From NCBI RefSeq assembly GCF_963583255.1, contig NC_084815.1:17748807-17812806 (forward strand): a stretch of DNA of 64,000 bases. The letters run 5' to 3'. Positions within the stretch are counted from its first letter, which is position 1, and the number at the start of each line of letters is the position of its first letter. This document shows positions 32,889 to 45,329 of the stretch, piece by piece. The notes below the pieces were generated by a model, which ran no database searches, had not been told where the DNA came from, and saw only the letters and a program-made list of their open reading frames with translations. Source of the DNA: Pyrus communis. Lineage: Eukaryota; Streptophyta; Magnoliopsida; Rosales; Rosaceae. The translations under genes were made by a program, and so were the position numbers.

Positions 32889-35800
32889 TCATTCGATTTA
32901 AGACTGAAAATTGAGAGAGATATGTGACAATTAAAAATGAGTGTTAATAATTTCACGTTTAGTCTACTTAATTGATAGTATAATAGGACATCCAGAACAT
33001 AAAGACCAATATAAAGTTACATTAACAACAATGTCATGTGTTATTAACTATAACCTTTAAATGATCTTGTGGTTCCACAATAAAATCAATTAACAATATC
33101 AAAAGTAGCTCAACTCCTTATAAAAATAGCAAATATAAGTCGTTGCAAAGTTTGGTTTTTCTGTGATGTAGGACTTTCACTTTCACAACTCATGCACTTT
33201 CTCACTTATGGTGAATTTTCAAGCTGAAAACATGGACAACACAAATTGGTAGCGTGGGGTCATTGTGCTTCACACGTGGGCCAACTTGCATTAATTGTTA
33301 TTATAAAAAAGTTGAGGTTCCACCATAAAACTAACTGTTAATATGCATAGTGGTCAATTATTTAGTTTTTCTTTGACGTGGACTTTTCTCTTTCACATCT
33401 TCATAACCTTGTCATTATTATATAATCTTGTGATAAAAAATTTTAGACCTAGCATAATTCACCAACAACACCATCGATATTGTCTCAACTTTACCATCTA
33501 TTTCTTAGGCGTTGAGTTTTATTACAAAAGGCATCGGTGATATTCGAAGTGAAACTCCCACACATAAGTTGTATATTAATTTTGTATTTCTCCAGTGTGA
33601 GAATCTATTCTCCAGCATGTCCCCCCACGAGTGATCCCACATGGGAACCAACATCGAGAACTGGTCAACTCATTATGTCGAAACTAATGCAACTTTTCGA
33701 GAGCCTCAACATCATTCATTTGCTAGAGCCTACACAACCTTTTGCCAGCCCAGTCATTCAATACCCTTAAGTTGGAGCCAAAGCAACTTTTATAAAGCCT
33801 ATTAAGGAGGTAAATTCAAGCCGAGTAGACCAGCCCAGGCATGTCAGAAGAATATCCTGCTCTGATATCATAATAAACTTTTATAGGCTCAGCATGGTCC
33901 ACCAACATCACCAATATTCTCAACTTAACCACCTATTTCTAGTTATTGAGTTTATCAAAAAATGTTTTGGTGACCCTATTCTCTAATACCTTGGACCATA
34001 AAATTTGATGATTATAGTGTATTAATATTTTAAAGAGGTATAAGGTGTATTAATATTTTACAGTGTTGTAACTTAATATAAGTTATATAATAAATTTGCT
34101 TACAATAAATAAAAAAAATCGCCTAGGCCCATCTAATCCCCTAGGCGCTAGACCTTGTCTGGTTCGACTACCGCCTAGTGATTTTTAAAACACTGGATAT
34201 AGCTATACGAACTTAGATTTATGTTGACGTGGAATCACAGTCGTGGGAAATATTTTAAAGAAGTGGACTATTACTAATAACAGCTCACAAAAATTATGTT
34301 TTTATTGAGTTTTCTCTATTTTAAATCTTAATGTACTCAATTACAACACCATATTTCACCTCAAAATGTAGGACCAGAACATCTTAATACCAAAAATTGT
34401 AGTAGTTGGATGTAGGCTTTCATTGAAATATTGTTCCTTTATTGATTCAATTATATACATCTCCTGAATTAATGTCGTAGCTAGAAATTGGAAACTAAGT
34501 GAATGCTATTAGTGAATGCTGGCATGTAATATGTTCAAAGCTGATGTTAGAGAGTCATTTTTGGAAAGAGATGGGTTTTGGTTAAGTCGGCATTTAAGAG
34601 GAGATGCAAAACCAGTAGTTATGTAGTCAAGTCGCTTTTCATACCTGCATTCTATGCTTAATACCATCCATTTTGGTATCAAATTTATTATAAATCTATC
34701 AGAGAAGGCTTTTACTCTAGCGTTGAATTGAATTAGTATCAATATAAAAAGGAAATATTAAAGTTATAGAGTAACATAAGTTTGTGAAAATATAAATAAA
34801 AAATCTAAAGAAATAATCTTAGTGAAACAAAAATAAAAAATTCTAAGGTCCTTAGGGATTGTGACCGTGCCCTGCACTGGGAATGGTATCTATATAAAGT
34901 TAGCGTCTTCAAATTTATCACAGAGCTATTTTGTTCCTTAATTAGCAAGACTTCATGTGTGACAAGAATAAGATGATTAATGTCATGTGCTGAAATATAT
35001 CAGAATCTCTTTTAAGTGGTCATGAATGCACCCTTTTAATATGAGCCGTAAACATTTCTTACCTGAGTTGCTAAACTCTATAATTCTACATAGCTTGGGT
35101 AAAAAAATTGGTTCAATTTGTGTTCCTGTATACAAATGGTTGAATGAAGAGTTGAACATATATTTACAGACTCGGATAGAGCGTTAAACATAGGTGCATT
35201 TTGATCCGAAAAATAATCACAGACTTCAAATTGTTTAACTTTTTATTCGACACTTATTATAAGGGGTCATTTGATTGAGGTTGACTCGATGGTAGGGCAG
35301 ATAGAATGATGAGTACGAGTAGGCTAAGTCTAAAGTTCGAAACTATCTAGTTTAACAAAAAAATGAAAAAATAAATAAAATTCCCGAAGCCTGAGGTATC
35401 TTGTATCCCACACCTCGAAGGGTAAGACTAATTAATCCCTAGTAGCCCGAAAAGGCTGAAGGCGTTTCAACCCATGCCTGGCCACTGTCAAATGGCACAA
35501 CATCCCCTCAAGGCTTTCAACTAGGGAAACACCCTTGTTTTTGCTAGCTTAGTGCCTCAAACCCACGACCAAGGAGCATACCTAACTTGGAATTCTACTG
35601 GACCACTTCCCATGGCTAAAAAATTAAAAATGTTTCAGTTGGTGCAGTTCCCCATTTTAATTTCATGAACTCTTAGCTAATTAACCTAGACTCTTTATTG
35701 AGCTACAGAAATTATTGGTACTATAATATATATGACCCCATGTGGCAAGTAGCATTACCACAGGGATTACCATATTCAAGCCTTGAAATGAATGGTGAGT

Positions 35801-36600
35801 CATTCTAGATGCTTCATGCATAAAATGGTTTTTACATGATGATATAGAAAAATTATTGGAGTCTGGTTGTCCCCCAAATTATAGTGACATATGTAGTATC
35901 TATATAAGCTCTAGTAGCTAGCTAACTAGCTTAGTTATATATGTAGCATTCATCAGCAAAACCGCAAATCAACTTGGACAAGTCCATTGCCTTAATTTTG
36001 TCTGTCAAATTTGACCCATTTAGTTTTCGAAGAACACAAAAAATGTGGATTATTTATATGTCGTATTAGGGTTCCTTTCTCTGTGCAGTGCATGCATGCA
36101 TGCTAGCTAACAAACATTATTTATCTTTATAACGGAAAACAGCTTACAAATAAAAAGAGAACTTAAGCTAGGGTTAGGGTGATTGAATAGGCTGGGGAGA
36201 AAATATGACTAGCAAGCCGTATTTTCTGGTCAGAAAAGCGGAAAACACCCTCTACCAAAAGATTTATGTACACTGTCAAATGGCACAAACCCACAGGGCA
36301 CAAAGTTTGATTTTATATTGCCACCGGACCATCATTTTTAATTACTAAATCTGCAGAAAAATATTCGCCCTCGGAAGGTCAGGAATAAAATATTTTGAAA
36401 ATGAAAAAAATTATTAGTATATTAATTCTAGAGAGACTTATCTATGTAAATTATACGATTCGATTATTCATAATTGAATTATTATTTAAATATTAATTAA
36501 TATGTTTATTTTCTACTTGTAACACACCATATAATTTACAAAAGTAATTTAAAAAATTGTCGACCTAAATTACCTATTATATTTGATTATACAAATCAAC
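32889..36600. other. Intergenic, upstream of the Dof gene
   Basis: No coding gene is seen. Two diverged direct copies of a roughly 110-bp stretch containing CACCAACA(A/T)CACC(A/G)ATATT lie at about 33425-33540 and 33868-33970, possibly remnants of a small TRIM-like or other repeat. A self-complementary GCCTAGGC-type patch lies at 34118-34180. A weak SINE-like pair (GGTAGGGCAG near 35291, AGTTCGAAACT near 35334) is present. An RY-type GCATGCATGCATGC (36091-36104) and AT-rich DNA precede the Dof leader. Confidence 0.4.
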
Positions 36601-36821
36601 CCCTCTCTCTCTCTCTCTCATACACTGGCCAACACACATAAAGCAAGGGCCATACATACACAGAACGTCCACAAACAAAACCCTCTCAAAAACAATCTTT
36701 TCTTTTTTGTTTTCCAGCTTTTGTAACCAGTTTCAAGAAAAGTGGTTTTTTCGCTCTTTTTGAGGAAAACAGTTTTCTTCTTCCTATAGCTCTCCCTCTT
36801 TGTGCACTCAAGTTTTCAGCC
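36601..36821 (+). promoter_or_regulatory. 5' leader of the Dof gene with CT microsatellite
   Basis: A (CT)9 run at 36604-36620 and a pyrimidine-rich tract up to the ATG at 36822 look like a plant 5' UTR with a GAGA/CT-rich core promoter. No convincing TATA box was assigned. Confidence 0.45.
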
Positions 36822-36925
36822 ATGGATACTTCTCAGTGGCCACAGGTAGACAGATTTTCTTCATTTTTCATTTTTCATATCAAACCTTTTTTCCGCTTCC
36901 TCTTTTTAATTCTATGAATAATTTA

Positions 36926-36968
<43 letters not shown>

Positions 36969-38261
36969 TTAATGGCCTTTTGGTTCCTCTTTTCTTTCTG
37001 TAAGGATACTGATATGATATGGTATTCAGTGCAAGTCCCCACTCAGATTTTGGATTTAGTTTTTATCAGTTCTTCAACATGGTGTTTCACTTTACCTTTT
37101 GTTTAGGTGATAAAGGAAAAAAGAGCCCAATTTTCTTCTGTTGTTTTTGTTTCTCTCTTTTGTTGTTGGCTAATACAATTTTCAGAAAGTGTAAATTAAA
37201 AAAGCAGCTCCTCAGTTGTTTTGTTTTGCTTGTCTTTCTGCCATTTCTCTAATTTCACAGTATTACTACTGATCAAATATTATTTCTTTTGTTTGATCTG
37301 AAATTTATCTTCTTCCTTTTGCTATTGGCTTTTTTAGGGAATTGTGGTGAACCCAATAGAAGAGATAGTGACAAACTCATGCCCTAAGCCTGCAGCAGCT
37401 AATAATTTAGAGAGGAAGGCAAGGCCTCAGAAGGAACAAGCCCTAAACTGTCCAAGGTGCAACTCCACCAACACCAAATTCTGCTACTACAACAACTACA
37501 GCCTCACACAACCAAGGTACTTCTGCAAGACTTGCAGAAGGTACTGGACTGAAGGTGGGTCCCTCAGAAACATCCCAGTTGGAGGTGGTTCGAGGAAGAA
37601 CAAGAGATCTTCATCCTTAAACAATTCTCCATCAACAACTTCTAACAATTCTTCTTCTTCCTCAGCATCCAAAAGGCTTCCTGATCTGATTCACCAAAAC
37701 CCTAAAATTAATCAAGCCCAAGATCTGAACCTCACTTTCCCATCCACTAATCAAGATTTCAGGAATATTATCTCTGATCACTTGCTTAATCACCATCATC
37801 AACAATTTCCAAACAACAACATCAATAACGAAAACACCAACAAGCAGCAAAACCACATTTCTTCTTCTTCCCCAACTTCTACTTCTACAACTACAACAAC
37901 ATCCCACCTTTCAGCCTTGGAGCTTCTCACTGGGTTCACTTCTAGGGGTTTGAACTCCTTCATGCCTATGCCAGTCTCATCAGACCCCAACAACAACAGC
38001 AACACTATATATAATAGTCCCTCTGGACTAATTAATCCCATGCAGGATTTCAAGCCAACTCTTAATTTTTCACTTGACGGGCTTGGAAGTGGGTATGGGA
38101 GTCTTCAAGGTCATCATGTTCAAGAGAGCAGTGGGAGGCTTTTGTTTCCATTTGAAGACTTGAAACAAGCTCCTTCAGGAGGTGGGATTAATGAGCAGAA
38201 CAAGGAGCATGGAGATTCAGCTGGGTATTGGACTGGAATGCTAGGAGGAGGATCATGGTAA
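36822..38261 (+). CDS. Dof zinc-finger transcription factor (DOF4.6/DOF1.8 vascular type)
   Basis: Two exons are read: 36822-36845 (MDTSQWPQ) and 37338-38261, joined at CAG|GTAGAC and TTTTTAG|GGAATT, phase 0, giving 315 residues. The tiny first exon ending in WPQ is typical of this Dof subgroup. The Dof finger is C46-x2-C49-x21-C71-x2-C74, followed by [18 protein letters not shown] and the basic SRKNKRS nuclear-localisation stretch. The rest is Ser/Asn/Thr-rich with histidine and asparagine runs, and ends [10 protein letters not shown], a conserved tail of the group. Dof proteins bind AAAG cores in promoters in the nucleus; the Arabidopsis relatives act in vascular development. The intron holds a (TA)n run. 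All key residues are intact and no frame break is seen. The subgroup assignment is from memory of N- and C-terminal motifs. Confidence 0.93.
36929..36965. repeat. (AT)n microsatellite in the Dof intron
   Basis: An uninterrupted AT run of about 36 bases lies in the single intron of the Dof gene, about 85 bp after the donor site. Confidence 0.95.
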
Positions 38262-38840
38262 TTAGTAATTACAAGAAGAGATTTGCATAATGGGTTTTTC
38301 TTAGTTGTGGTTTTAAACTCTTTATTAATCTTTGGTGGTGGGTGACTTAATGTTTGGATTTCTTCATAAGTTAACTAACAGATAGGATACATGGGTTTTC
38401 TTCAATTATCATCTATTTTCCTTCTCTTTTTTTCTTGGAATTTCCTTTACTTTTTTGAAGTGGATGTTGCTGGGTTTTTGAAGCTTATTTTAGATTTGGC
38501 TTCAGAATGACTTCTTATATGTAAGGAGTCCACCATTGTTCTTTATATGTAAGAAGCCAAGTAGTGTTCTTGAGAAAAAAGGCCAAGGAAGATAGAAGCT
38601 ATGGTATCAATCAAGACCAGCCCAGATTTTTTAAGGGTAGAAAAAAAAAGAGGCATATGGCATGCACTGTATAACCAGATGCCCTTTTTAATATTTCATG
38701 TAATTTCTTCTAGTTCTATCACTACAAGAAAATCAATGGGCAGCCCTCTCCACTGTAATGTGCCACTAATTGGTTGGCTTGGTATGATAAATAATATGTA
38801 GAATTTGCAACTTAAGTTGTAAGGTTCTGAGGTGGATGCA

Positions 38841-38884
<44 letters not shown>

Positions 38885-41800
38885 GTAAATATTGTTGTTT
38901 TAGCAGGATTTTAGTTTAAGGTTTTATTCAAAAACAGAGATTCTTCCAGCCATTACACAAAGATCTCCATGAAGAATATGAGGAGAGAGTTTGCTAGCGG
39001 AAGACCCAGGTAAGAACTCTGATGCCTTCCACGCGACTTGGTAATAAACAACTTTTCAAAAAAGCAGCTTCTACTTCTCTCCATGTTTTAATTAGAACCC
39101 CTAAAACTGCTACTTCAACCAAAAGCTCACCTACTGACGAAATACACATATCCAAACAGTTCAGAAGACTCCCTCACAATGTCCCATTTCCTGGAATGAT
39201 ATCATTGCTTCCATGCCACACCCCCTTCTTTTCTTTTGTTTTTTCCCTCAAGTGAAGGATTTGAGAGAAAGATCTGACAAACCCTACTTTTTTTTGTCTT
39301 TGTTGGGACCCACAAACATTCCCCTTGGCAAGTGTGCTAAAGAAAGAATAATACACCCCACTAAGTTGATCTATCTAGATCTGGACTCTCAAATTTTTTA
39401 TTTTTTAAATTACATTCTCTCTTGCTGTAAGCCACTTGTGGTGTGTATACACATAAAAGAAATGAAACCCACACACTATTTTACTCTTTTGTTGTTTTGT
39501 TTTTTAATTTCCACGTTCTAAAGATTATAAATAAATAGAAATGAAAAGAAAAAAAAGTATATAAAAATGTATAATAACTAGCAAATGTAAGATGTATTTA
39601 GTATTCATTATTTAAAATATCTATATATGTAAGAATATCGACATGTAAATTTATAGAAATATAGATTTCGATATTAATTGCATTCGACAAAAACTATGGA
39701 AAAACAAGATGGTATTGATGACGCATATATAAGAAGCGAGTTGACGTTTGCGGTCATAGTTGTTGTTTCTTGCAATGGATTAGGCATATCAACTCATTCA
39801 GATTTAATCGAATTAGAAAAGAATTTCTAAAACAAAAATTCTAAGTTCGAAATCTACAATGAATTATGGCAAATTTTCTATAGTGAATTAGTAAATATCA
39901 TTCCATATCGATCCTTGATTTTTTTTTTTTTTTTTTTTTTTTGTGTTTCAAATATTTCAATGAAATTGACTATTTCCTAGATATTTTAAACACTGAATAT
40001 ACCATACCACCCCTCCCTTAACATGGTTGAGGTCATTTTCCGGCTAAATTTTCACGGTTTATTTTATAACACGTTAATCCAACTTAGGTTTTTCCAAGGG
40101 CTTTTTTGGGAGTCCCAACATGCCCATAGTCATTGGAGCAGATTTGCTCTCCTAAGCATCCGAATTTAAATCCCGGCCGTTCATATGTGCAGCAGAGAAA
40201 ATCTGGTGATTAGATAGAGATCACTTTGGTCCAAGTTGACAATGAAAGTGACAAACCCATTTTCCTAAAGTTAATCACCAACAAATGAAAAATCTATTGG
40301 CCATCCCAACTATTTACATAAAAATATCAATTAAAATAAAAATAAAAAAATTAGAAAGAAGGGTGGAAAGTGGATTTGATTGATCAAATGTTGTTGGTGG
40401 GTTCTTGTGTGTTGTGTTTTTGTGTTTAGGTTTTCTCAATAAACAAAACATGTTCCAATTTTATCTCTTACCTTTCTTGAGTTGAAACCACAGAAGCAAC
40501 CTTTATTTTTGGCAAGGCGTGAAACATCTGCCTGCTCTCTTTACATTCTTTCAAACCTATAACTCCCTTAACCTAACTCATAGGATAAAGACGTATGCAT
40601 GATCAACTGAGCACCGTTATTATTGGACACGGAAAAATTACATTCATCAAATCTGCTCACCAAATGACATGTTAGAACTTAATTAGAACACGTCGTGTTA
40701 TAAATTATAATTTAATAAAAGAGGGGGTAAAACGTGGGTATGACAGCATAATTATGTGGTTAGTCAAAATTACTCTCACAAAAGCAAGTGACCTCATGTA
40801 TTTTGGTCTCATCTAATCCACCACATCGATCACACTGTGTGTGGGACTTTCCCTAACGAAACACTCCCTATCAAGTTTTCTTTGGCAGAGGGAATCCATA
40901 CTCAAAGAAATGGAAGACTACAAATATCATTTGATGAAAATACCCGAGGAAGACTTTCATATAACGAGTTTACCATCACAGCGGCGTCCCACGCCACTAA
41001 TAGAAAGCCTTGTGTAAGACTTTTTCCCTATGGCCTTGTACTTGTGGTTCAAACCATCAAGTATCAAGTGCCAGTGAAACCGTTCCCCCTATGTCCTAGT
41101 AGCATCGCTCTATCGGCAAAACATTATACAGAGATTCTTTGTCTAAAAGTCAAGGTCTCCAACATCACGAGGTAGAATAGAAAGAACGTGTTAGCTTGAG
41201 GAGTTAAAGGGCAAAATTGAGAGATTCTATGAGTTAAATTTGAACTATTGATGTTGTCACACATCTGATGGCTACTTTACGAGATCGCAATTTCAAATTC
41301 TCTTTTGAAATGTAAGAAAAAAAAAAATACAAGGGTCCTGAAATTTCATCTCAATAATTGAACTATTGATGTTGTCACACATCTGATGGCTACTTTACGA
41401 GATCCCAATTTCAAATTCTCTTTTGAAATGTAAGAAGAAAAAAAAACAAGGGTCCTGATAATTCATCTCAATAATCCCAATCGCCCAAACAAATTGAGTC
41501 CATCCAACCCAATAGCACCTTACAGACGAAGAAAGAAAATTGAACCAAGATGGAGACAGGTCTACGGTCCATCTTCAATTATGTTTCTACAGTATTATTC
41601 GTCACCGGGGGCCGGAACCGGCCATAATTAGTAAAAATACACCCAAGGATTTTGGGAGAGTACAAATACGGGGTAATAAGACGGAAACTTCTCTATCCAG
41701 AAATAAATAAGTGCACTGAAATCTGAAACTCAGCAATGATAGCACTTTTATATCCGTCTGGTATGAATGAATGTAACAGAGAGCAGTGGAGGGGTAAGAA

Positions 41801-41931
41801 AATTCACTTCATTCAAAAAAATAATACACTGTTTCCAGTTTCAATATTTCAACAGGGACTTTACCGTTATGTCCGAATGCCAAAACGATTAGACCAAGAG
41901 AACTATAGTCATGCTTGATCTTTTAGAGATA
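38262..41931. other. 3' flank of the Dof gene and intergenic DNA
   Basis: No further gene is recognised. A (TA)n(TATG)n microsatellite lies at 38848-38886 and T-tracts at 39919-39942. A CACTACAAGAAAATC string at 38720 resembles a CACTA terminus but has no partner. Short frames at 39022-39521 and 40837-41175 match nothing I know. Confidence 0.45.
41242..41474. repeat. 118-bp tandem duplication
   Basis: Two head-to-tail copies begin GAACTATTGATGTTGTCACA at 41242 and 41360. They differ at only a few bases, for example GATCGCAA versus GATCCCAA and small changes in the A-tract. The high identity suggests a recent slippage or unequal-exchange event. Confidence 0.9.
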
Positions 41932-43790
41932 TCAGTGATCAGCATTGATTCCGAATATACGAACCTTGTGCATGTTTGGGAACTTTGCAACTACCAACAC
42001 AAAAACTGCTAGTGTGTTAAAGATGAGCATTGGATTTTGATAGTCTGTCGTGTGAGAGGCTATTAAGTACCTGCCAAATAAAAGATGATAGATGCATAAG
42101 TGAAACAGATGTCTAACCGAGGTAGGATTATTCGATACAGTAGCAGCACATGTGAGAAAGAAAGTTGTATCGCATCAGCATCTTTCTGCTCTAACAAAAG
42201 CATTTCTATAAGATCAAATTAAGTCTAACCAGAAAAATGCAACTTCTGTATAACAGCAATGTTGAATCAAACTTAATGGATGACTATATACAGAAGCACT
42301 CACCTACGAGACTTAAATTAAGGGACACTGTATTTAATTGTTGGTCTGGAAACGACTGTTGTAATCAATAATACATTGAAGTGAATGCAGCCCTAAATAC
42401 ATTGTCCTTCCCTTGTCACTCAATTTAAGTCCCTTAAGTGAGCACTTCTTGTTCTAGTCTAGTTTACTCATTTTCACTTGGTAGTAAAGGGTGTTTATGT
42501 GCGAGGAGTGAGAACTATAGGCAAAATTCTATAATTTATCCAAAAAGCGATCTGGAAGGCTTATAAAGAAAAACTTGAAGTACTCACAACACAACAGGCA
42601 CGACAGTTAGAAACTTTCTGTTTCGAGTGAGCTGGTTGCCATTGTCTATTTGCTCCCACCAAGTCAGTGCGTTGTAGATACCCTGGTCATCTGCAAATGG
42701 TGTTCCTTTCTTCCAGTGAAAAAAGTGATAAGTAACCTGAAGACAATCAGAAAACGTTTTACTTTTCCCCAGAAGACGCATAACAGATACTTATTACTAA
42801 AATCAGCGGCAACAAATTCGAAGAGGCTTCAAATCAACTCGATTAATTGGGTAGTGAGAACCGAATGAATCTTTCATTTATCAGTATGAAGTTTACTATT
42901 TCAAATTACAATAACATAACGTGGAAACCCTCTGACTATATTCCTCAGATAAAAGTTGTTCATTCCACTGTACCCAATGCTTAGCAAAATCTGCGCTTCA
43001 GCATCCACATACCGATCCCTTAAAACTCAATCTTATTTCCTGGAGTTAAATCACGGCAACAGACACATGCCAAAATGCATCACCGTCTATGAACAAATTC
43101 AATACAATATCTCTTTCACTCTCCCTCCACACTGCGTACCGATTCTGAATTTTTTGAGAGTTTATAATTGAACAGAGACTGGTTCATCGATTCTACTTTC
43201 TACCCCATCTCTACTACAGAACTGAACAAGAGAGTAGTTTCTTCTCCTCCGCCTCCGTGCAAATTAAAATGATTACACAAACAACATAGACCTATATGAA
43301 CTGAAGATAAAAATTTCGGGATTCCTCGAAATTTCAGCTAATCGATTAGAAATTTCTACATCCTGTCTAGTGTTTAGAAATTTCTACAATTCGATTCAAT
43401 GTAACATAAGATCACATTCAAGTAGGATTCATTCATGCTAATGCGTTCTTCATCAATCACAACGACCCTAACAACTCAGATTCACAATCACAAGCAAAGT
43501 AATTAACCTAATCCGCCACCATATCAAACCAAATCGAACAGGAAAAAAAGAAGAAGATTAAGCTTAACCTAAAAACAAATAAATAAGGAAACAAGATTGG
43601 GGAGAGAGAATACGAGGAAGTGGGACAGGTGGACGACGGTCCAGGCCATGCCGGGAGAGCAAGAGAAGAGGCAGAGGACGGTGAGCCACGAGAAGAACAC
43701 CATCAGAATGTAGGTCGTCCAGACTCCGGGGTACGTGAACCACTCCGTGTTCCGATTCAGATCCGTCGGTCGCACCGCCGTTACGTACAT
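41932..43790 (-). CDS. ORM: ORMDL/ORM1-like protein, regulator of serine palmitoyltransferase
   Basis: Three exons on the minus strand are 43614-43790, 42588-42736 and 41932-42070. The sites are CTC|GTATTC...TCAG|GTTACT and GTT|GTGAGT...GCAG|GTACTT, and the total is 154 residues, the normal family length (about 153-157). The protein starts MYVTAVRPTDLNRNTEWFTY, the highly conserved ORMDL N-terminus. It then has a hydrophobic pair (residues about 22-63), HFFHWKKGTPFADDQGIYN, LTWWEQIDNG, and a C-terminal pair with YLIASHTTDYQNPMLIFNTL, ending KVRIFGINADH. ORMDL proteins sit in the ER membrane and restrain serine palmitoyltransferase, the first step of sphingolipid synthesis. No breaks are present and the gene appears functional. 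Confidence 0.95.
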
Positions 43791-44602
43791 TTTCCGATCC
43801 TCTTTTTTTCTGGACTTTTTTTGCTGATTTTTTTTGGGATTAAGAAACGAAATTAATTGACCGGAAGAGACTACGAGATGAAGATTAAGATTAACGACGA
43901 CGACGATGATGGGAGTGTTAATAAGGAACAGCTGCTCATCATCACCGACGTCGAAAACGAAAAGAAAATGAGACGATATTTTGGTGGATTTGGGGAAGTT
44001 GCGTTGCTGCAGGTCAGTTTGAGATTCGTGGGATTTTTGGGGCTGCCGACTTGGCGTGTTTTTGTTTTTTTTTTTTTTTTTTTTTGGATTTAATATTTTA
44101 TTTCCTTTTCTTTAAAAATGGGGAGCAATTACGGGCAAGTCACAGTTATCCATCCTTTATCGCCGAAGAGTATAATCTGATTTTACTAAGAAGGAATGAC
44201 TTACAGAAGCATTTCAGCCTTTCCTAACAACAAGTCTGACTTCTAAACGAACAACCGATTTCGAACCGAGATATCTAATTTTTAATTTGAAAAAAAGTCT
44301 CGTAATCCATTTTTTAAGCTCGTGGTTGATTAAATAATTTACTTAGGAAATTAGAAAAATGGAATTGGAGCGAAGGAGTATGATTGATGATGAATATATT
44401 TAACGGTGGGTGATGGAGTCGGTGCCGAGAGCTCTACCTAACTATATTTCATCTCAGTCGGACTTTGTATTAAAAAATAAAAAAATAAAAAACTAATGAA
44501 AAGATTTGGACTTTGTATTAAAAAATAAAAAAAATAAAAAACTAATGAAAAGATTTGAAAATTTTGAGTTTTAATGATAAGCATAAAATAAAATGTAAAA
44601 CG
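43791..44602. other. 5' flank of the ORMDL gene and intergenic DNA
   Basis: The sequence next to the ORMDL start is rich in GACGACGACGATGATG and TTT tracts and is probably its leader and promoter. A 17-base-plus T-tract lies at 44067-44087. A near-perfect tandem duplication of about 49 bp (GGACTTTGTATTAAAAAATA units) lies at 44460-44558. The 78-codon frame at 43857-44093 looks like chance. Confidence 0.45.
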
Positions 44603-44811
44603 AATAATACCATGATTGATTTTTTAGTATAAAAATATGATTTTTTGTTAAGGTGAACAGTACTGCAGACTTTTCATTAAAACTCTCTTAAAAAAATCAT
44701 GGTTACTTACCGATTGATTTTAATTTAGGAAATTTTAACGAAAAGCTTCCAGTACTATTCACTTTAACGAAAAACCACATTTTTATATTAAAAATCAATT
44801 TTGTTATTACC
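44603..44811. mobile_element. Fold-back MITE, about 210 bp
   Basis: The left arm (44611-44675) contains TATAAAAATATGATTTTTTG, then TTAAGGTGAACAGTACTGCA. It is matched in inverted form by the right arm (44735-44802) containing CCAGTACTATTCACTTTAAC and AAAAACCACATTTTTATATT. Pairing covers about 65 bp per arm, so the element could fold into one long hairpin. A clear target duplication was not found. A half copy of the same family lies near 48990. Confidence 0.75.
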
Positions 44812-44876
44812 TAAATAAGTGTAGCACTACCCAAATAAATGTGTTATGCTGCGCCCAAATAAATGTGTTACGCTAC

Positions 44877-44943
44877 GCCGCCCCCCCCCCCCCCAAAAAA
44901 AATTATGCTGCGCCCCCCCCCCCCCCCCAACCAAAAAAAAAAA
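44877..44943. repeat. Paired C-tracts and A-tracts
   Basis: TATGCTGCGCCC and TACGCTACGCCG-like units are each followed by a run of about 16 C and then A-rich sequence. Homopolymer length here may be unreliable in any assembly. Confidence 0.7.
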
Positions 44944-44999
44944 TGTTTCCAACAACAAAAGAATTCTGATTATTGAAGAAAAGTGTGTTTTCAAAATAT

Positions 45000-45325
45000 C
45001 ATTTCTTTTGTTTTGTTTTGTTTTGTGTCTTTCAATGATGACTTATTGTGGTCTTGCTTGCAATGATTATATGTGGCATCGCACTTGTGCAATGACCTAT
45101 GTGTTTGCCAGTGTTAAATTCGTACTGGAGACATCTCGTAGGGTAGGGCAGTGCTTGTGGTAGCCAGGGTTTATTGTTGTTTGTTTACTTGTGCAAATTT
45201 ACTCCAGATCAATTTTTTGATCATTAGGGCTTATGTACCAGATTGGCAACCCTTGTAATTGTTTGTGAAGTTCAATAAAATATCACTCTATCGTTTCTTG
45301 TCAAAAAATAAATAAATAAAAATTA
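45000..45325 (+). mobile_element. Probable 3' end fragment of a LINE
   Basis: The stretch ends with AATAAAATATCACTCTATCG, TTTCTTGTC, then an A-rich tail (45303-45323, AAAAAATAAATAAATAAAA). That style of 3' end is common to plant L1-type LINEs. Remaining coding sequence is too degenerate to identify, and the left boundary is not known. Confidence 0.3.
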
Positions 45326-45329
45326 TAAA

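Noticed and set aside
35281..35350. Second SINE with A-box and B-box-like strings
   Set aside because: Both boxes deviate from the consensus and no 3' tail or target duplication is visible. It is only mentioned in the intergenic entry.
38718..38735. CACTACAAGAAAATC as the terminus of another CACTA element
   Set aside because: No partner TTTTCTTGTAGTG or target duplication was found nearby.
43857..44093. 78-codon plus-strand frame divergent to the ORMDL gene
   Set aside because: It is a GAC/GAT-repeat stretch followed by a poly-Phe run from a T-tract, without a domain. It more likely overlaps the ORMDL leader.
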